From NCBI GenBank assembly GCA_903884945.1, contig CAISGR010000018.1:1-39904 (forward strand): DNA of 39,904 nucleotides. Reading direction: 5' to 3'. Below are positions 1 through 9,186 of this stretch, piece by piece. The translations under genes were made by a program, and so were the position numbers. Source of the DNA: an uncultured bacterium. GTDB taxonomy: Bacteria > Pseudomonadota > Alphaproteobacteria > Sphingomonadales > Sphingomonadaceae. The notes beneath the pieces were generated by a model that had not been told where the DNA came from, made no database searches, and saw only the letters and a list, made by a program, of their open reading frames with translations. Position 1 is the first letter of the stretch; each line of letters begins with the position of its first letter.

Positions 1-674
1 AAGACCGCCGTTTCAAGATAGGCGGCATAGTCGAGAAAGGCCGGCTTCACCACCTCCTCGACAAGCTTACGTCCCTCTTGAGCCAGGTCAGCCATCGTGC
101 CGCCCCGGTTCGAGACTCGTGCGAGCGGCGCATAAAAGGCGTTGTCCTCGATCGGCATCGACATCTGGCCCCGGATCTGCGCGACGGCGCGTTCCACGAC
201 GAGGCGGGGATAGGCCATGCCTGCGGCGATGCCCCGGGCGAGGCTCTCTTGAACGCTGGCGAAGGAGGTCGGGGTGGCGGCGAGCCTTTTGAGGTAGCGC
301 CGCGCGTCGGCGGCGGTGGCGAGGGCGGTGGAGTTCGCCCAATAGATCAGCGTGAACTCAGGTCCGAGCGGATACAGCGTGGGGCGAAGGTGCGCGCCAC
401 TGTCCACCATCTCGGTGAGGAGGCGGAACTCATAGTCGAGCAGCTGATGCGTCGCACGGTCTTCAACGCCAAGCGGCGCAGGATCGATGGTGGCGAGCTC
501 AGCCCGTGCGGCTCGCGCCCAGGCAGCGCGCCGTTCGGCGTCGGCGGGCGCCTCCCGCAGCAACTGGTCCGCGTCAGTGGCGACGCCCGCCCCGATCGCG
601 GTGATCGGCGACTCCTCGCACTGAAAGGTCCAGAAACGTGCCGCGAGATCGGCCAGGGCAGTAGAAGGTTGCAT
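1..674 (-). CDS. DUF885 family protein, N-terminal part (runs off the left edge)
   Basis: An open frame reads leftwards from an ATG at 674 to the first base of the window with no stop, so about 224 N-terminal residues are present and the C-terminal half is missing. The start (MQPSTALADLAARFWTFQCE) followed by ESPITAIGAGV resembles the beginning of DUF885 proteins, where a helical segment carries a 'FW...ESP..A...G' pattern. Later segments such as RGIAAGMAYPRLVVERAVAQ and EDNAFYAPL also suit that family. DUF885 proteins are often annotated as hydrolase- or peptidase-like but the reaction is not established. No signal peptide is visible, so it is probably cytoplasmic. It begins 59 bp after the gamma-glutamyltransferase-like gene and is the last visible gene of the minus-strand operon. 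The Shine-Dalgarno is weak (GGGAAA). The frame call is firm; the family call is moderately sure. Confidence 0.7.
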   Translation of the reverse strand, partial: MQPSTALADLAARFWTFQCEESPITAIGAGVATDADQLLREAPADAERRAAWARAARAELATIDPAPLGVEDRATHQLLDYEFRLLTEMVDSGAHLRPTLYPLGPEFTLIYWANSTALATAADARRYLKRLAATPTSFASVQESLARGIAAGMAYPRLVVERAVAQIRGQMSMPIEDNAFYAPLARVSNRGGTMADLAQEGRKLVEEVVKPAFLDYAAYLETAV

Positions 675-733
675 CACAATTTCCCATGTAAGGCGCCCGC
701 TTTCCCGGGCGGGCCAAGCGCGAGACCCTGCCG

Positions 734-2350
734 TCAGACCGCCAGGGCAACCCCCGTGCGCCGCGGATCCGCGCAGGCACTCGCGAGCCCGTCCGCGGCG
801 ATGTGCACGCCTTCGTAGCTGCCGCTATGGAAGTTCCACGGGTTGACCAGCTCGATACCCAGCCGGCGCTTCCTGACCTCCGCCTGGATTTCCGGCGTGC
901 CGCAATCCACCTCGAGGAAGAACGCGTCTGGAGCCAGGCTGTCCGTGGTGTAGGTCGGCCCGCCGATCCGGGGCTGATGCACCGAGGTTTCGATATCCAT
1001 GCCGAAATCCAGGATGTTGAGCGCATTGGTGACGCAGTTCTGGATCAGGCCGACGCTGGGCGAGCCCGCTGCCAACACCGGCTTGCCCGTCGCGTCGAAG
1101 ATGATGTGCGGCGCGACATAACAGGTGCCGCGATCGCCGGGCCTGGGCATGTTGCGGAAGAAATGCACGCCGCCGGCCCACAGGTTCATGCCGTCCACGA
1201 TCAGCCCGTTGGACCAGCCGTGCGACATGACCGAGTGCAATACCGTGGCGATATTGCCGTCGCGGTCGACCACGGTCAGATGATTGGAGCCCGGATAGGC
1301 CTTTTTTGCCGGATCCAGACCCCTGGGATCGCGCATCTTCATCAACTCGAAGCGCATTGCGGCATAATCCTTGGAGAGGATCGTCTCCATCGGCAGTGGC
1401 CAGCTTTTGGGATCGCCCTGCGCTGCGCCTTCGGAAAAAACCTCCAGGCAGAAACGCGCCAGCCAGTACATCGAATCCGCGCTCTCGGTGGGCATCCCCC
1501 ATTGTCTGAGCGGGATTTGCTCAACCAGATTCAGAATCTCGATGATGTGGGTGCCGCCGGTGTCGGGCGGGGGCGAGCCGGCAATCTTGTAGTCGCGGTA
1601 GCTGCCCCAGGCCGGATCCATCCAGCGTGTCTCGTAGCGATCGAAATCCTCCATCGTCAAAACGCCACCGGCGCGTTTGACCGTCTCGACCACCTTCTCG
1701 GTAAAGGCCGAGCGGTAGAAATAATCGACACCGTCCGTGGCCATCCGTTCCAGCGTGTCGGCGAGGGCGTGGTTGACCAGCGGTTCGCCCGGGCCGCGGA
1801 TCACATTGTCTCGGAAATAGATGTTCCGGCCTTCATCGCTCAGGCCGATCTTGGCCGCGGCTTCGAACATCATGCCAAACAGGACGGGATAGATCGGGAA
1901 CCCGCCCCGCGCGAGGTCGATGGCGGGCGCGGCCAGTGCCTCGCGCGACCTGGTCGCGTAGCGCATGCGCGATGCTTCCCAGGCCGACCAGAAGCCGGGG
2001 ACCGCGACGCTGCGGCCGGTTGCCATGTCGGCCGCCGAAAAACCGGGCAAGCCCGCCAGCGGCGCGTTCATCGAGCCGTTGACATATTGCGTCGCGCCCG
2101 TCGCCGCATCGTAATGCATCATGCTCAGCACGCCGAACGCGGTCGTCATATGCGGCTCGACGACGGTCTGCGCCAGTGCCGCTGCGAGCACGGCATCGAC
2201 GGCGTTGCCGCCGTCCTCGAGCGTCCTCATTGCGATCTGCGAGACGATCGGGTGCGACGAGACAACGATCCCGTTCCGGCCCGAGGCTTTTTGCTTTCGC
2301 CCGGCGGTCGCCGATTTGCATAGCTGCGCCAGTTCATCCTGATCGAACAT
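734..2350 (-). CDS. gamma-glutamyltransferase-like Ntn hydrolase with Ser at the nucleophile position
   Basis: The protein has 538 aa and matches the gamma-glutamyltranspeptidase family along its length: GIVVSSHPIVSQIAMRTLEDGGNAVDA at residues 27-53, the VEPHMTTAFG region near 64-73, AAGSPSVGL in the C-terminal part, and a C-terminal YEGVHIAADGL segment. The family is made as a precursor that self-cleaves before a Thr in a 'TTH..VVD..GN' motif; here that site reads SNHLTVVDRDGN with Ser355 in place of the Thr. Ser can serve as the N-terminal nucleophile in Ntn hydrolases, so activity is possible but not certain. There is no signal peptide, unlike typical periplasmic GGT. The start at 2350 (MFDQDELAQL) was preferred over longer frames because the upstream residues do not match the family; the gene begins 4 bp after the prolyl oligopeptidase stop. 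Substrate unknown: gamma-glutamyl compounds, or an amide/acylase-type substrate. Confidence 0.85.
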   Translation of the reverse strand: MFDQDELAQLCKSATAGRKQKASGRNGIVVSSHPIVSQIAMRTLEDGGNAVDAVLAAALAQTVVEPHMTTAFGVLSMMHYDAATGATQYVNGSMNAPLAGLPGFSAADMATGRSVAVPGFWSAWEASRMRYATRSREALAAPAIDLARGGFPIYPVLFGMMFEAAAKIGLSDEGRNIYFRDNVIRGPGEPLVNHALADTLERMATDGVDYFYRSAFTEKVVETVKRAGGVLTMEDFDRYETRWMDPAWGSYRDYKIAGSPPPDTGGTHIIEILNLVEQIPLRQWGMPTESADSMYWLARFCLEVFSEGAAQGDPKSWPLPMETILSKDYAAMRFELMKMRDPRGLDPAKKAYPGSNHLTVVDRDGNIATVLHSVMSHGWSNGLIVDGMNLWAGGVHFFRNMPRPGDRGTCYVAPHIIFDATGKPVLAAGSPSVGLIQNCVTNALNILDFGMDIETSVHQPRIGGPTYTTDSLAPDAFFLEVDCGTPEIQAEVRKRRLGIELVNPWNFHSGSYEGVHIAADGLASACADPRRTGVALAV

Positions 2351-2354
2351 AATC

Positions 2355-4427
2355 CTATTCCCTTCCGAACGGAGCAGCCAGCCCCAGAGATTCCGCGAAG
2401 AACGCAAGCACTTCCGCCGACTGGCGGGACTGATCTTCATGGCCGATCGCCCCGTGGCCGGCACCCGCGCGCACGCGCAGCAATATGGGGCCGGTGCCGC
2501 TGCTCGCGTGCTGCATCCGGGCTGCGAGCTTGCGGCCATGCCAGGGCGGGCAACGCGGATCGTTCGCGCCGCAATCGATCAGCATCGCTGGGTAGGGCAC
2601 GCCATGCCTGACGTTCTGATACGGTGACCAGCCGTAGAGGATTCGGGCCATTTCCGGATCCGACGGATCGCCATAATCCAGTGTCGCCGCCATGGTGAAC
2701 GGATCGCGGGAGCGCGCCAGCAGATCCGTGATCGGGGCTTCAGGCGAGCTCGCACCGAACAGGTCCGGGCGCTGTATTGCCGCCACCGCCGCCATCACCC
2801 CGCCGTTCGATCCGCCGGTAACCCCCAGTTGCGCAGGCGTGGTCATACCGCGCGCGATCAGGTCTTCCGCCGTCGCGAACATGTCGTTGAAGGTGTTCTG
2901 CTTGTGCCGGAGGCGGCCCTGTTCCCACCAGGAAGAGCCGAATTCGCCACCACCGCGCAAATGGCTGAGGACGAATATGCCGCCCGCCTCGATCCATGCC
3001 GCCCATCGGTTGCCAAACCAGCCAGGGAGTACGGCCACGTTATAGCCGCCATAGCCGGTAATCACCGTCGGATGCGGCTTTGACAGATCCAGGCCCTTGC
3101 GCGCGACGACATGATAGAGAATCTCGGCGCCGTCCTCGCTGATCGCCTTGCCGTCCAGCACGACCGCATCAAGCGTCTGCTCGCATGGGGTAATCTGGGT
3201 AAGGCTCCGGGTCTTCACGTTTGCCGTGAAATGCGCAGGTGAGGCGGACGGTGACGCGAACAGGAAATCGACCTGCTCGCCCTGGCCCCGCAGCATCGAG
3301 TTGGTGACGTTGAAAAAGGAATAGAAGCTGCCCGTACGATTGATCAGCCCCTTGCCGGGCAGCGCGACCTCGCCCTCCAATTGCCCATGCCTGTCGAACA
3401 CGCGAAGGCGCGAATAGCTGTCCACAAAGTCGAGGACGACCGCGCGATCGCCGACCGCGAGGACATTGGCCAGCACATTGCCGGAGGAAGGAATGATCTC
3501 CTTCCACGTCTCGCGCCGATCAGGCGTGGCAAGCGGAATCGATATCATCCGTCCGCGCGGCGCAACATCATCGGTGATCGCGAAGAAATGATCCCCCACG
3601 ACATCGCCGCGAAAGATGCCCTGCGCGTCCTTCAGGAACGGCTGCCAGGTACCGTCGCCCTGTGTGTCGAGGATGAATTCCGGTCGGGGCGCCAGGTGAT
3701 TGACGAACAGCAGGATGTGACGATTGTCACCCGCGACGACCGGACGAACATAGAAATGACCTGGCTCGACCGCTTCGAGCTTCGCCTCCGCCGGGTTGTC
3801 GACAAGCACACGGAACAGGGTCTTCCCGGCGCGAATGTCCGCGGGATCCATGCTCATGTAGAAAAAGCCGCTGTCGTCCGGCAACCAGGTGAAATTCATG
3901 AGCCGCTCGCTCGGCAGTCCCTGGGACAGGACCGTGCCGGTTTCGACCTCCACCAACTGGACGATCGGCTTCTCGTGTCCGCCGGCGGTGTAGGCGAAGA
4001 CCGCCAGCTTGCCGCTGTGAGACAAGGCGTATGCCGCCATCTGCAATGGTTCGTCGGTACGCAGCGCGTTCAGATCGACGACCCGCCGACGCGGGCCGGT
4101 GGGCGTGTCCGAAAGTTCGACCACCGCGAGGTCCTGGCCTTCGGGGACGAACCTATGGACATGATAGCCGCCGGCGAAAACCGGGAGCGTCATGTCCTCG
4201 GACGCGCCCATCGATTCCAGTTTCGCGAGAAAATCCTGGTAGCGCGGCAGGCTGGTGCAATGGGCCCGAGCGAGTTCGTCCTGGGCGCTTTGCCAGGCGA
4301 GGACAGGGCGATCCGTTTCTTCCTCGAGCCAGCGAAGCGGATCCGCGTAGCGCACCGTGCCCTGGCCGAATTCGACCGTTTCCGGGCGCGCCCCGGCGGG
4401 CGGGTAGTCGAGCCTGGCCAATGTCAC
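2355..4427 (-). CDS. prolyl oligopeptidase family serine peptidase (S9A)
   Basis: A 690-aa protein of the usual prolyl oligopeptidase length and layout. The N-terminus (DPLRWLEEETD..VLAWQSAQDELA, residues 29-54) is the typical start, followed by a beta-propeller region to about residue 430 and a C-terminal alpha/beta hydrolase domain. The nucleophile is Ser540 in GVTGGSNGG, with Asp623 (DCGANDPRCPPWHG) and His658 (RAGAGHG) completing the triad. HLRGGGEFGSSWW near 489-501 is another family hallmark. There is no signal peptide, so it acts in the cytoplasm on short peptides, usually cutting after Pro or a similar residue. It starts with GTG at 4427, and its start overlaps the upstream esterase stop by 4 bp (GTGA), which suggests translational coupling. 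Being encoded in a TonB receptor/MFS operon suggests it degrades an imported peptide (inference). Confidence 0.93.
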   Translation of the reverse strand: MTLARLDYPPAGARPETVEFGQGTVRYADPLRWLEEETDRPVLAWQSAQDELARAHCTSLPRYQDFLAKLESMGASEDMTLPVFAGGYHVHRFVPEGQDLAVVELSDTPTGPRRRVVDLNALRTDEPLQMAAYALSHSGKLAVFAYTAGGHEKPIVQLVEVETGTVLSQGLPSERLMNFTWLPDDSGFFYMSMDPADIRAGKTLFRVLVDNPAEAKLEAVEPGHFYVRPVVAGDNRHILLFVNHLAPRPEFILDTQGDGTWQPFLKDAQGIFRGDVVGDHFFAITDDVAPRGRMISIPLATPDRRETWKEIIPSSGNVLANVLAVGDRAVVLDFVDSYSRLRVFDRHGQLEGEVALPGKGLINRTGSFYSFFNVTNSMLRGQGEQVDFLFASPSASPAHFTANVKTRSLTQITPCEQTLDAVVLDGKAISEDGAEILYHVVARKGLDLSKPHPTVITGYGGYNVAVLPGWFGNRWAAWIEAGGIFVLSHLRGGGEFGSSWWEQGRLRHKQNTFNDMFATAEDLIARGMTTPAQLGVTGGSNGGVMAAVAAIQRPDLFGASSPEAPITDLLARSRDPFTMAATLDYGDPSDPEMARILYGWSPYQNVRHGVPYPAMLIDCGANDPRCPPWHGRKLAARMQHASSGTGPILLRVRAGAGHGAIGHEDQSRQSAEVLAFFAESLGLAAPFGRE

Positions 4428-5311
4428 TTCCCGGGAGTCAGTGCGTCAGCCCATACGGCGCGGACGCCTTCGGCGATCACGTCGGCGATCACTGAACTAT
4501 GGTCCTTGCCGGAAAAGATCCGTGTCGTGACCTTGAGCGACGGATATTGGCGCAGCAGCAATGTCTCGGCCATCAGGACCGGCGCACTGACGATCCCCCA
4601 GGCGGCGAGGCTGAGCTTGCCGATCTCCAGCTCCCCTGCGCCAAAGAAGACATCCGCCTTCAGATCCGCATGGGCGGCGGCATAGTCGCGCTCGAGCCGG
4701 AACGCCGAGCGGTCCGCCGCATTGCTGGACGGACTGCCGATGATGTAGCGGCGGAACGCGCCGGGTCGCGCGAACAGAGCGTAGCTGGCAAACATGCCTC
4801 CGCCGGAATGGCCCATGAGCCCATGGTCATCATTCATGCGGTATTGCCGCCGAAGGGCGGGCCGCAGCTCATCGACGAGAAAGGCCAGAAGATCGTCGGC
4901 TTGCTGTTTTCCGCCTTTTTCGGGCACCCCGAGCTTCCGGAAATATTCGCCACCCGGCCCATCGAACAGGATCGACATGCCCGGCGGAGCGAAGTCGATC
5001 GAGCGGCGGCGGCCGAACTCAGTCGCACCTTCTTCGCTGGCGCAGCCGACTCCGACGATGATCATCTCAGGTGCCAGCCCGCCGACAACCAGGGTGTTGA
5101 GCAGGCCAACAGCCAGATGAAAAAGGAGCGGCCCATCAGTCAGCCAGAGGACCGGATAGGCCTTCTCGGGTACCACGCCATAGCTCGCCGGCAGTGCGAC
5201 CTGAACCTCATAGTCCCAATCGAAAGCGGCTGTCCGCATCGCAACGGCGGATTCGATCGACATGGTGCATCGAGCCCCGGGTCGCTGCCAATCGGGTACG
5301 GGCACTTCCAT
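4424..5311 (-). CDS. alpha/beta hydrolase, esterase of the Fes/IroE (putative esterase) type
   Basis: A 295-aa alpha/beta hydrolase. The nucleophile elbow is GHSGGG with Ser169; AYPVLWLTDG (51-60) and MIIVGVGC (83-90) form the expected core strands, and KDHSSV (His271) is the likely catalytic His near the C-terminus. This resembles the putative-esterase family that includes siderophore esterases and acyl-ester hydrolases. No signal peptide is seen. I chose the ATG at 5311 (MEVPVPDWQR) because AAAGG lies at a suitable distance upstream; a longer frame reaches 5389 but its extra residues look non-coding. The gene lies 87 bp downstream of the MFS gene and overlaps the next gene by 4 bp. It probably removes an ester or activates the compound imported by the operon; a siderophore substrate is possible but no siderophore genes are nearby. 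Confidence 0.8.
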   Translation of the reverse strand: MEVPVPDWQRPGARCTMSIESAVAMRTAAFDWDYEVQVALPASYGVVPEKAYPVLWLTDGPLLFHLAVGLLNTLVVGGLAPEMIIVGVGCASEEGATEFGRRRSIDFAPPGMSILFDGPGGEYFRKLGVPEKGGKQQADDLLAFLVDELRPALRRQYRMNDDHGLMGHSGGGMFASYALFARPGAFRRYIIGSPSSNAADRSAFRLERDYAAAHADLKADVFFGAGELEIGKLSLAAWGIVSAPVLMAETLLLRQYPSLKVTTRIFSGKDHSSVIADVIAEGVRAVWADALTPGK

Positions 5312-5398
5312 GACTAAGCCTTTGTTTGAGCTGCGGTGCGGACAAGCGCGCCGATATCGAAGAGGCACACCCTGCGATTCCCTGGGCAAAAGGCCATG

Positions 5399-6751
5399 CT
5401 ACCCGACACTTTCAGCCCGCGCCGCAACATCCAGCGGGCTGCTCATGCCCGTCGCTTCCCGCGCGGTGGCCTCGAACGGCTTTTCGGCAAGCCGCATCAA
5501 CACGATGCAGGCGATCCATGCCGGCACGCTGATGCACAGGCCGCCCCAGAACAGGCTGCGTGGCCCGGCGTTGATCAGGTCGCCCAGAAAAGCCGACCCG
5601 GCGATGCCCAGGCCCACCGCCGGCCCGTTCGTCATCGCACGAAGCGCCATGATCCGCGCCCGGACGGCGGGTGGTGCCAGATCCTGCAACAGGCTGACGC
5701 TGGAGGCGCCAGCGATCGTCGATACGAATATCTGGACGCCCACACAGGCGAACACCTGCCAGGGCGCCGTCGCGATGGGGATCAGGCAAATCAACGGGAT
5801 CGATGCAATCAGCGACACCCAGACCACGCGAGGGGCCGAGCGATAGCCAATGCGCCCCTGCAGGTACCGCATCACGAAATTGGCCACGGTAACCCCGGCG
5901 ATGCTCGCGACGGCGGACACTGCGCCCAGAACCATTCCGACATGCGCCACGCTCAATCCAAATATCCGGGTCAATGAAACTGGCGTCCAGGCCAGGATGC
6001 TCGTCACACCCAGCGCGAAAAAGGTCATGCCCGTGAAAGTGAGGGCGACCGATTTCAGGTGTGCGGCAAAAAAAGGTGCAATCGGAGCAGCCGTCGGCTT
6101 CGCCCGTACGGCCGCACCCGGGACGCGTCTGATCGGTAAAGCGAAGATCAGCGCGATAAAGATCGGAAAAGGAGCCGCCGCCGCCAGGAATGCCAGGCGC
6201 CAATCCTCCAGCGAGCCCAGCGGCGCAGGCAGCGGTTTGAGCGCATCGATGCCCGCAATCATGGCACCGACCACGAACAGGCCGGAAGCCGTGCTCAACG
6301 AGACCGCGACATAATAGACCATCGTCGCGGTCACGCGCGCCTGCCCGCGGAACAGCTCGGGCAGCATCGACATGAAGATTGGCGCGATGCCGGCTTCGGA
6401 AACCGCCACCGCTGCCGAGGCGACGAACAAAGTCGAAAAACCCGCCGCAAGACCGCAAGCCGCTGTCCCCATGGCCCAGCATAGAATGCACGCGGCAAGC
6501 ACCCAACGCCGATCGAATCGATCGGCGAACCATGCGATCGGATAGGCACCGATCACCGTGAGGAACGCGAAGCCCAGCCCCTGGATCAGACCGAGCTGGG
6601 TGTTGCTAAGATGAAGCGTCGTGCTCATCCCCGCCGCGACCAGGCCGAATACCTGCCGGTCGATGATCGCATACAACATTGTCGCGACCATGACGGCCAG
6701 GGCGAGCCATGCGCCGACATCGGAGACGTGGCCTTGAGATGATCGTCGCAT
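5399..6751 (-). CDS. major facilitator superfamily transporter
   Basis: A 450-aa membrane protein with about 12 hydrophobic segments. After the first helix (WLALAVMVATMLYAIIDR) comes the typical MFS loop 2-3 stretch (PIAWFADRFDRRWVLA), and AVAVSEAGIAPIFMSMLPELF is the helix 4-5 pattern common in sphingomonad anion/hexuronate-like and peptide-associated MFS carriers. The start at 6751 (MRRSSQGHVSD) has AAGGA seven bases upstream; a longer frame to 6841 adds 30 residues without MFS features. It sits between the TonB receptor and the cytoplasmic hydrolases, so the simplest reading is that it carries across the inner membrane the compound the receptor brings into the periplasm. Substrate cannot be named from sequence. 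Confidence 0.9.
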   Translation of the reverse strand: MRRSSQGHVSDVGAWLALAVMVATMLYAIIDRQVFGLVAAGMSTTLHLSNTQLGLIQGLGFAFLTVIGAYPIAWFADRFDRRWVLAACILCWAMGTAACGLAAGFSTLFVASAAVAVSEAGIAPIFMSMLPELFRGQARVTATMVYYVAVSLSTASGLFVVGAMIAGIDALKPLPAPLGSLEDWRLAFLAAAAPFPIFIALIFALPIRRVPGAAVRAKPTAAPIAPFFAAHLKSVALTFTGMTFFALGVTSILAWTPVSLTRIFGLSVAHVGMVLGAVSAVASIAGVTVANFVMRYLQGRIGYRSAPRVVWVSLIASIPLICLIPIATAPWQVFACVGVQIFVSTIAGASSVSLLQDLAPPAVRARIMALRAMTNGPAVGLGIAGSAFLGDLINAGPRSLFWGGLCISVPAWIACIVLMRLAEKPFEATAREATGMSSPLDVAARAESVG

Positions 6752-6857
6752 TAGCCAATCCTTGGTCGCTGCGGGATATAGATCGCGACCCCGCAAAACG
6801 CCTGTATCACTGGTGCCGGAGAAATCTTGCGCACCCGGCACCGCAATCGCTCTCAGC

Positions 6858-8996
6858 CTAGAAACCTGCCTTGAACTTCACGCCGACGATGCGCGGCTGC
6901 TGCTCGATATTCTGCCGGATAGAGCCGAACGGTCCCGGGATGATCGGCGTATTCTCGTCCGTCAAATTGCTGGCGAAGACAGCGAGTTCAAACTTCCCGA
7001 AATCTACGCCAATCTGCGCATTGAGCAGATCCCGGGAGCCGATCGCAACATTCACTGCCTGACTGCGATTGATCAGCGCGGACTTTCCAGCATGCTGATA
7101 GTCCAGGCGCGCGAAGCCCTGGGCGTCGCCGGAAATCGGATGGCGATAGTCGATCGATCCGGACCAGCTTTCCCGAACCGCATAGTCGACTGGGTCGCCC
7201 GGAGCATGTTCAGCGGTGTTGCCCTGATAGGCCAGGTTGTTCCAGCCATAGGTTGCGGCAAGCGTCAGACCGGTGGCGGGACTGGCGCTCAACGAAGCCT
7301 CCGCGCCCCAGCCGTGCACGTTGCCGCCGTTGGTGATGTAGCCGATGGCAGCACCCGTAGGGACGAAAGAGCTCTGAACATTCTTCCAGTCGGTATAATA
7401 GACTGCCCCTTCCAGCGTCAGGCGACGATCGAACCATTGATGCTTGGAGCCGAGTTCGTAGGTCCACAGCTTATCGGGATCATAGGTGCCCGGGCCGCCG
7501 GTGGCCGGCAGATTGAAGCCGCCACTGCGAAAACCCTTGGCAGCGCTGACATAAACCATCGACGTCGGCGAGAAATTGTAGCTGATGTTGAACCGCGGAT
7601 TGACGCTGGAAAAGTCGCCGCTGTTGAGCGCCGTCGTATTGGCGCCGAAGCCCCGGTTCACGGATGTGAGCGTGCGCGTTTCATGGAAGTAGCGCAGGCC
7701 GCCGGTGAGGGTGAGTTCGTCGGTCGCTTTCCAGCTCAGCTCGCCGAATGTCGCCCACGCCTTGGATTTGAAGATCGCGGTCACGTTGATCAGATCGAAG
7801 GCCATGCTGCCCGGCGCCGTGACGCTCTTCGACGTTCCTGTGCGGTCGAGTTGCCGGCCGTAAAGGCCGACCGTCCAATTAAGGCTGCCGCCCGACGCGG
7901 ACGACAGTCGAAGCTCGTCGCTCACCACGTCGATGTCAGATATCGATGACAGGCCGACGCTGGTGATCGAGCCGGCGGGGGCACCAAACAGCCCGAGCAG
8001 CGGAACATAGGTGGCCGACAGATCGGTCATCGTGTCGTTGTGCGCATTCTGATAGCCGAAGCTGTTGGTCAGCGCAGCGCCGCCCAGATCCCAGTGCACC
8101 ACAGCGTTCATCAGATCATAATTGGGATTGTTCTTCTCGGCGACGCGGGCGGTGGTTTTTCGGCCGATGCCGAAATTCTGATAATCCTGCGTCTGGTCCT
8201 GGTGCAGGCCGAGAACCGACAGCTGCAATGTGTCGGTGATCTCGGCCAGGAACTTGCCCCGAACAGTGAAGATCCTGGCTGCGTTGACATCCTTTTTGCC
8301 GGTGACGGTGCTGTCGATCCAGCCGCCGGTGTTTTCGTAGCCGGCGACGAGCCGCACGCCGACCCGGTCGGTAATCAAAGGCAGATTGATCACGCCGTTG
8401 ACGCGCCATGCGGTGCCGCCGTCGGTGACCGAGCCGACCTGTCCCTCCATGTCGCCGCCGACCCGCTTCAGGTCGGGATCCGCCGTCAGATAGCGGATCG
8501 TGCCACCCATCGAACCTTCGCCATAGAGCGTGCCCTGCGGCCCCCGCAGCACTTCGATCTGCTTCATGTCGTACAGGCGCGGATTGAGCGCCTGCGTCTG
8601 GTCGTCGATACTGATCGGCATCTCGTCGAGATACTGACCGAATGTCGGCAAGCCGTTCGAATTGGCCACGCCGCGGATCTGGATGCGCTCCTGGCCGGGG
8701 CCCTGCTCGACAAGCGAAAGGCCGGGCACGGAATATTGGAGGTCCTGCAGGCTGGCGGCGCCGCGCCGCGCGATTTCGTCGCCGGTGATCGCCGTGATCG
8801 CCAGCGGCACGTCGAGCAGGCGCTCGCTGCGCTTCTGCGCCGTTACGATGATATCGCCGTCGCTTGTCGCAGCATCCGCGCGATCGGCGCCGGAAGCTTG
8901 CTGCGCCTGTGCTGCCGCGGGAAAAAGCATGGCTGCTGCCGCCCCGAGGAGGAGCCGACTGCGCATCCGCGATAAGAACTCGCCACCCCTTGTCAT
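6858..8996 (-). CDS. TonB-dependent outer-membrane receptor
   Basis: A 712-aa TonB-dependent receptor. An N-terminal signal peptide (LLLGAAAAMLFPAAAQAQQ) is followed by a TonB-box-like segment (DGDIIVTAQKRSERLLDVP), the plug domain (SLQDLQYSVPGLSL, IQIRGVAN, IEVLRGPQGTLYGEGSMGGTIRY), then a 22-strand-type barrel ending in VGVKFKAGF with the usual terminal Phe. This IIVTAQKR class is abundant in sphingomonads and imports diverse small organic molecules. The start at 8996 (MTRGGEFLSR) has GGGAGG seven bases upstream; a TTG 15 bp earlier is less likely. It is the first gene of the minus-strand operon, about 190 bp from the end of the upstream regulator gene, which leaves room for its own promoter. 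Confidence 0.95.
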   Translation of the reverse strand: MTRGGEFLSRMRSRLLLGAAAAMLFPAAAQAQQASGADRADAATSDGDIIVTAQKRSERLLDVPLAITAITGDEIARRGAASLQDLQYSVPGLSLVEQGPGQERIQIRGVANSNGLPTFGQYLDEMPISIDDQTQALNPRLYDMKQIEVLRGPQGTLYGEGSMGGTIRYLTADPDLKRVGGDMEGQVGSVTDGGTAWRVNGVINLPLITDRVGVRLVAGYENTGGWIDSTVTGKKDVNAARIFTVRGKFLAEITDTLQLSVLGLHQDQTQDYQNFGIGRKTTARVAEKNNPNYDLMNAVVHWDLGGAALTNSFGYQNAHNDTMTDLSATYVPLLGLFGAPAGSITSVGLSSISDIDVVSDELRLSSASGGSLNWTVGLYGRQLDRTGTSKSVTAPGSMAFDLINVTAIFKSKAWATFGELSWKATDELTLTGGLRYFHETRTLTSVNRGFGANTTALNSGDFSSVNPRFNISYNFSPTSMVYVSAAKGFRSGGFNLPATGGPGTYDPDKLWTYELGSKHQWFDRRLTLEGAVYYTDWKNVQSSFVPTGAAIGYITNGGNVHGWGAEASLSASPATGLTLAATYGWNNLAYQGNTAEHAPGDPVDYAVRESWSGSIDYRHPISGDAQGFARLDYQHAGKSALINRSQAVNVAIGSRDLLNAQIGVDFGKFELAVFASNLTDENTPIIPGPFGSIRQNIEQQPRIVGVKFKAGF

Positions 8997-9186
8997 TTCG
9001 CTGCCTCCCAATATCAGCCCGGATACCCGGGCTTTTGTTTCCCCGATGACCGTGTCCTTGTTCGGTTGTTGCCGATGGCCGGTCGATTATGGATACATCC
9101 GAACCGAAGCCCTCAGTGACCACAGGCGACAAAAGCGCGCCCATAAGCGACATCGTGAATTTGCCGATGAGGAACGCCGCGCCGCG

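Noticed and set aside
803..2323. 506-codon plus-strand frame opposite the gamma-glutamyltransferase-like gene
   Set aside because: It mirrors the coding frame on the other strand, is rich in Arg/His/Gly with no recognisable domain, and the minus-strand product has clear family motifs.
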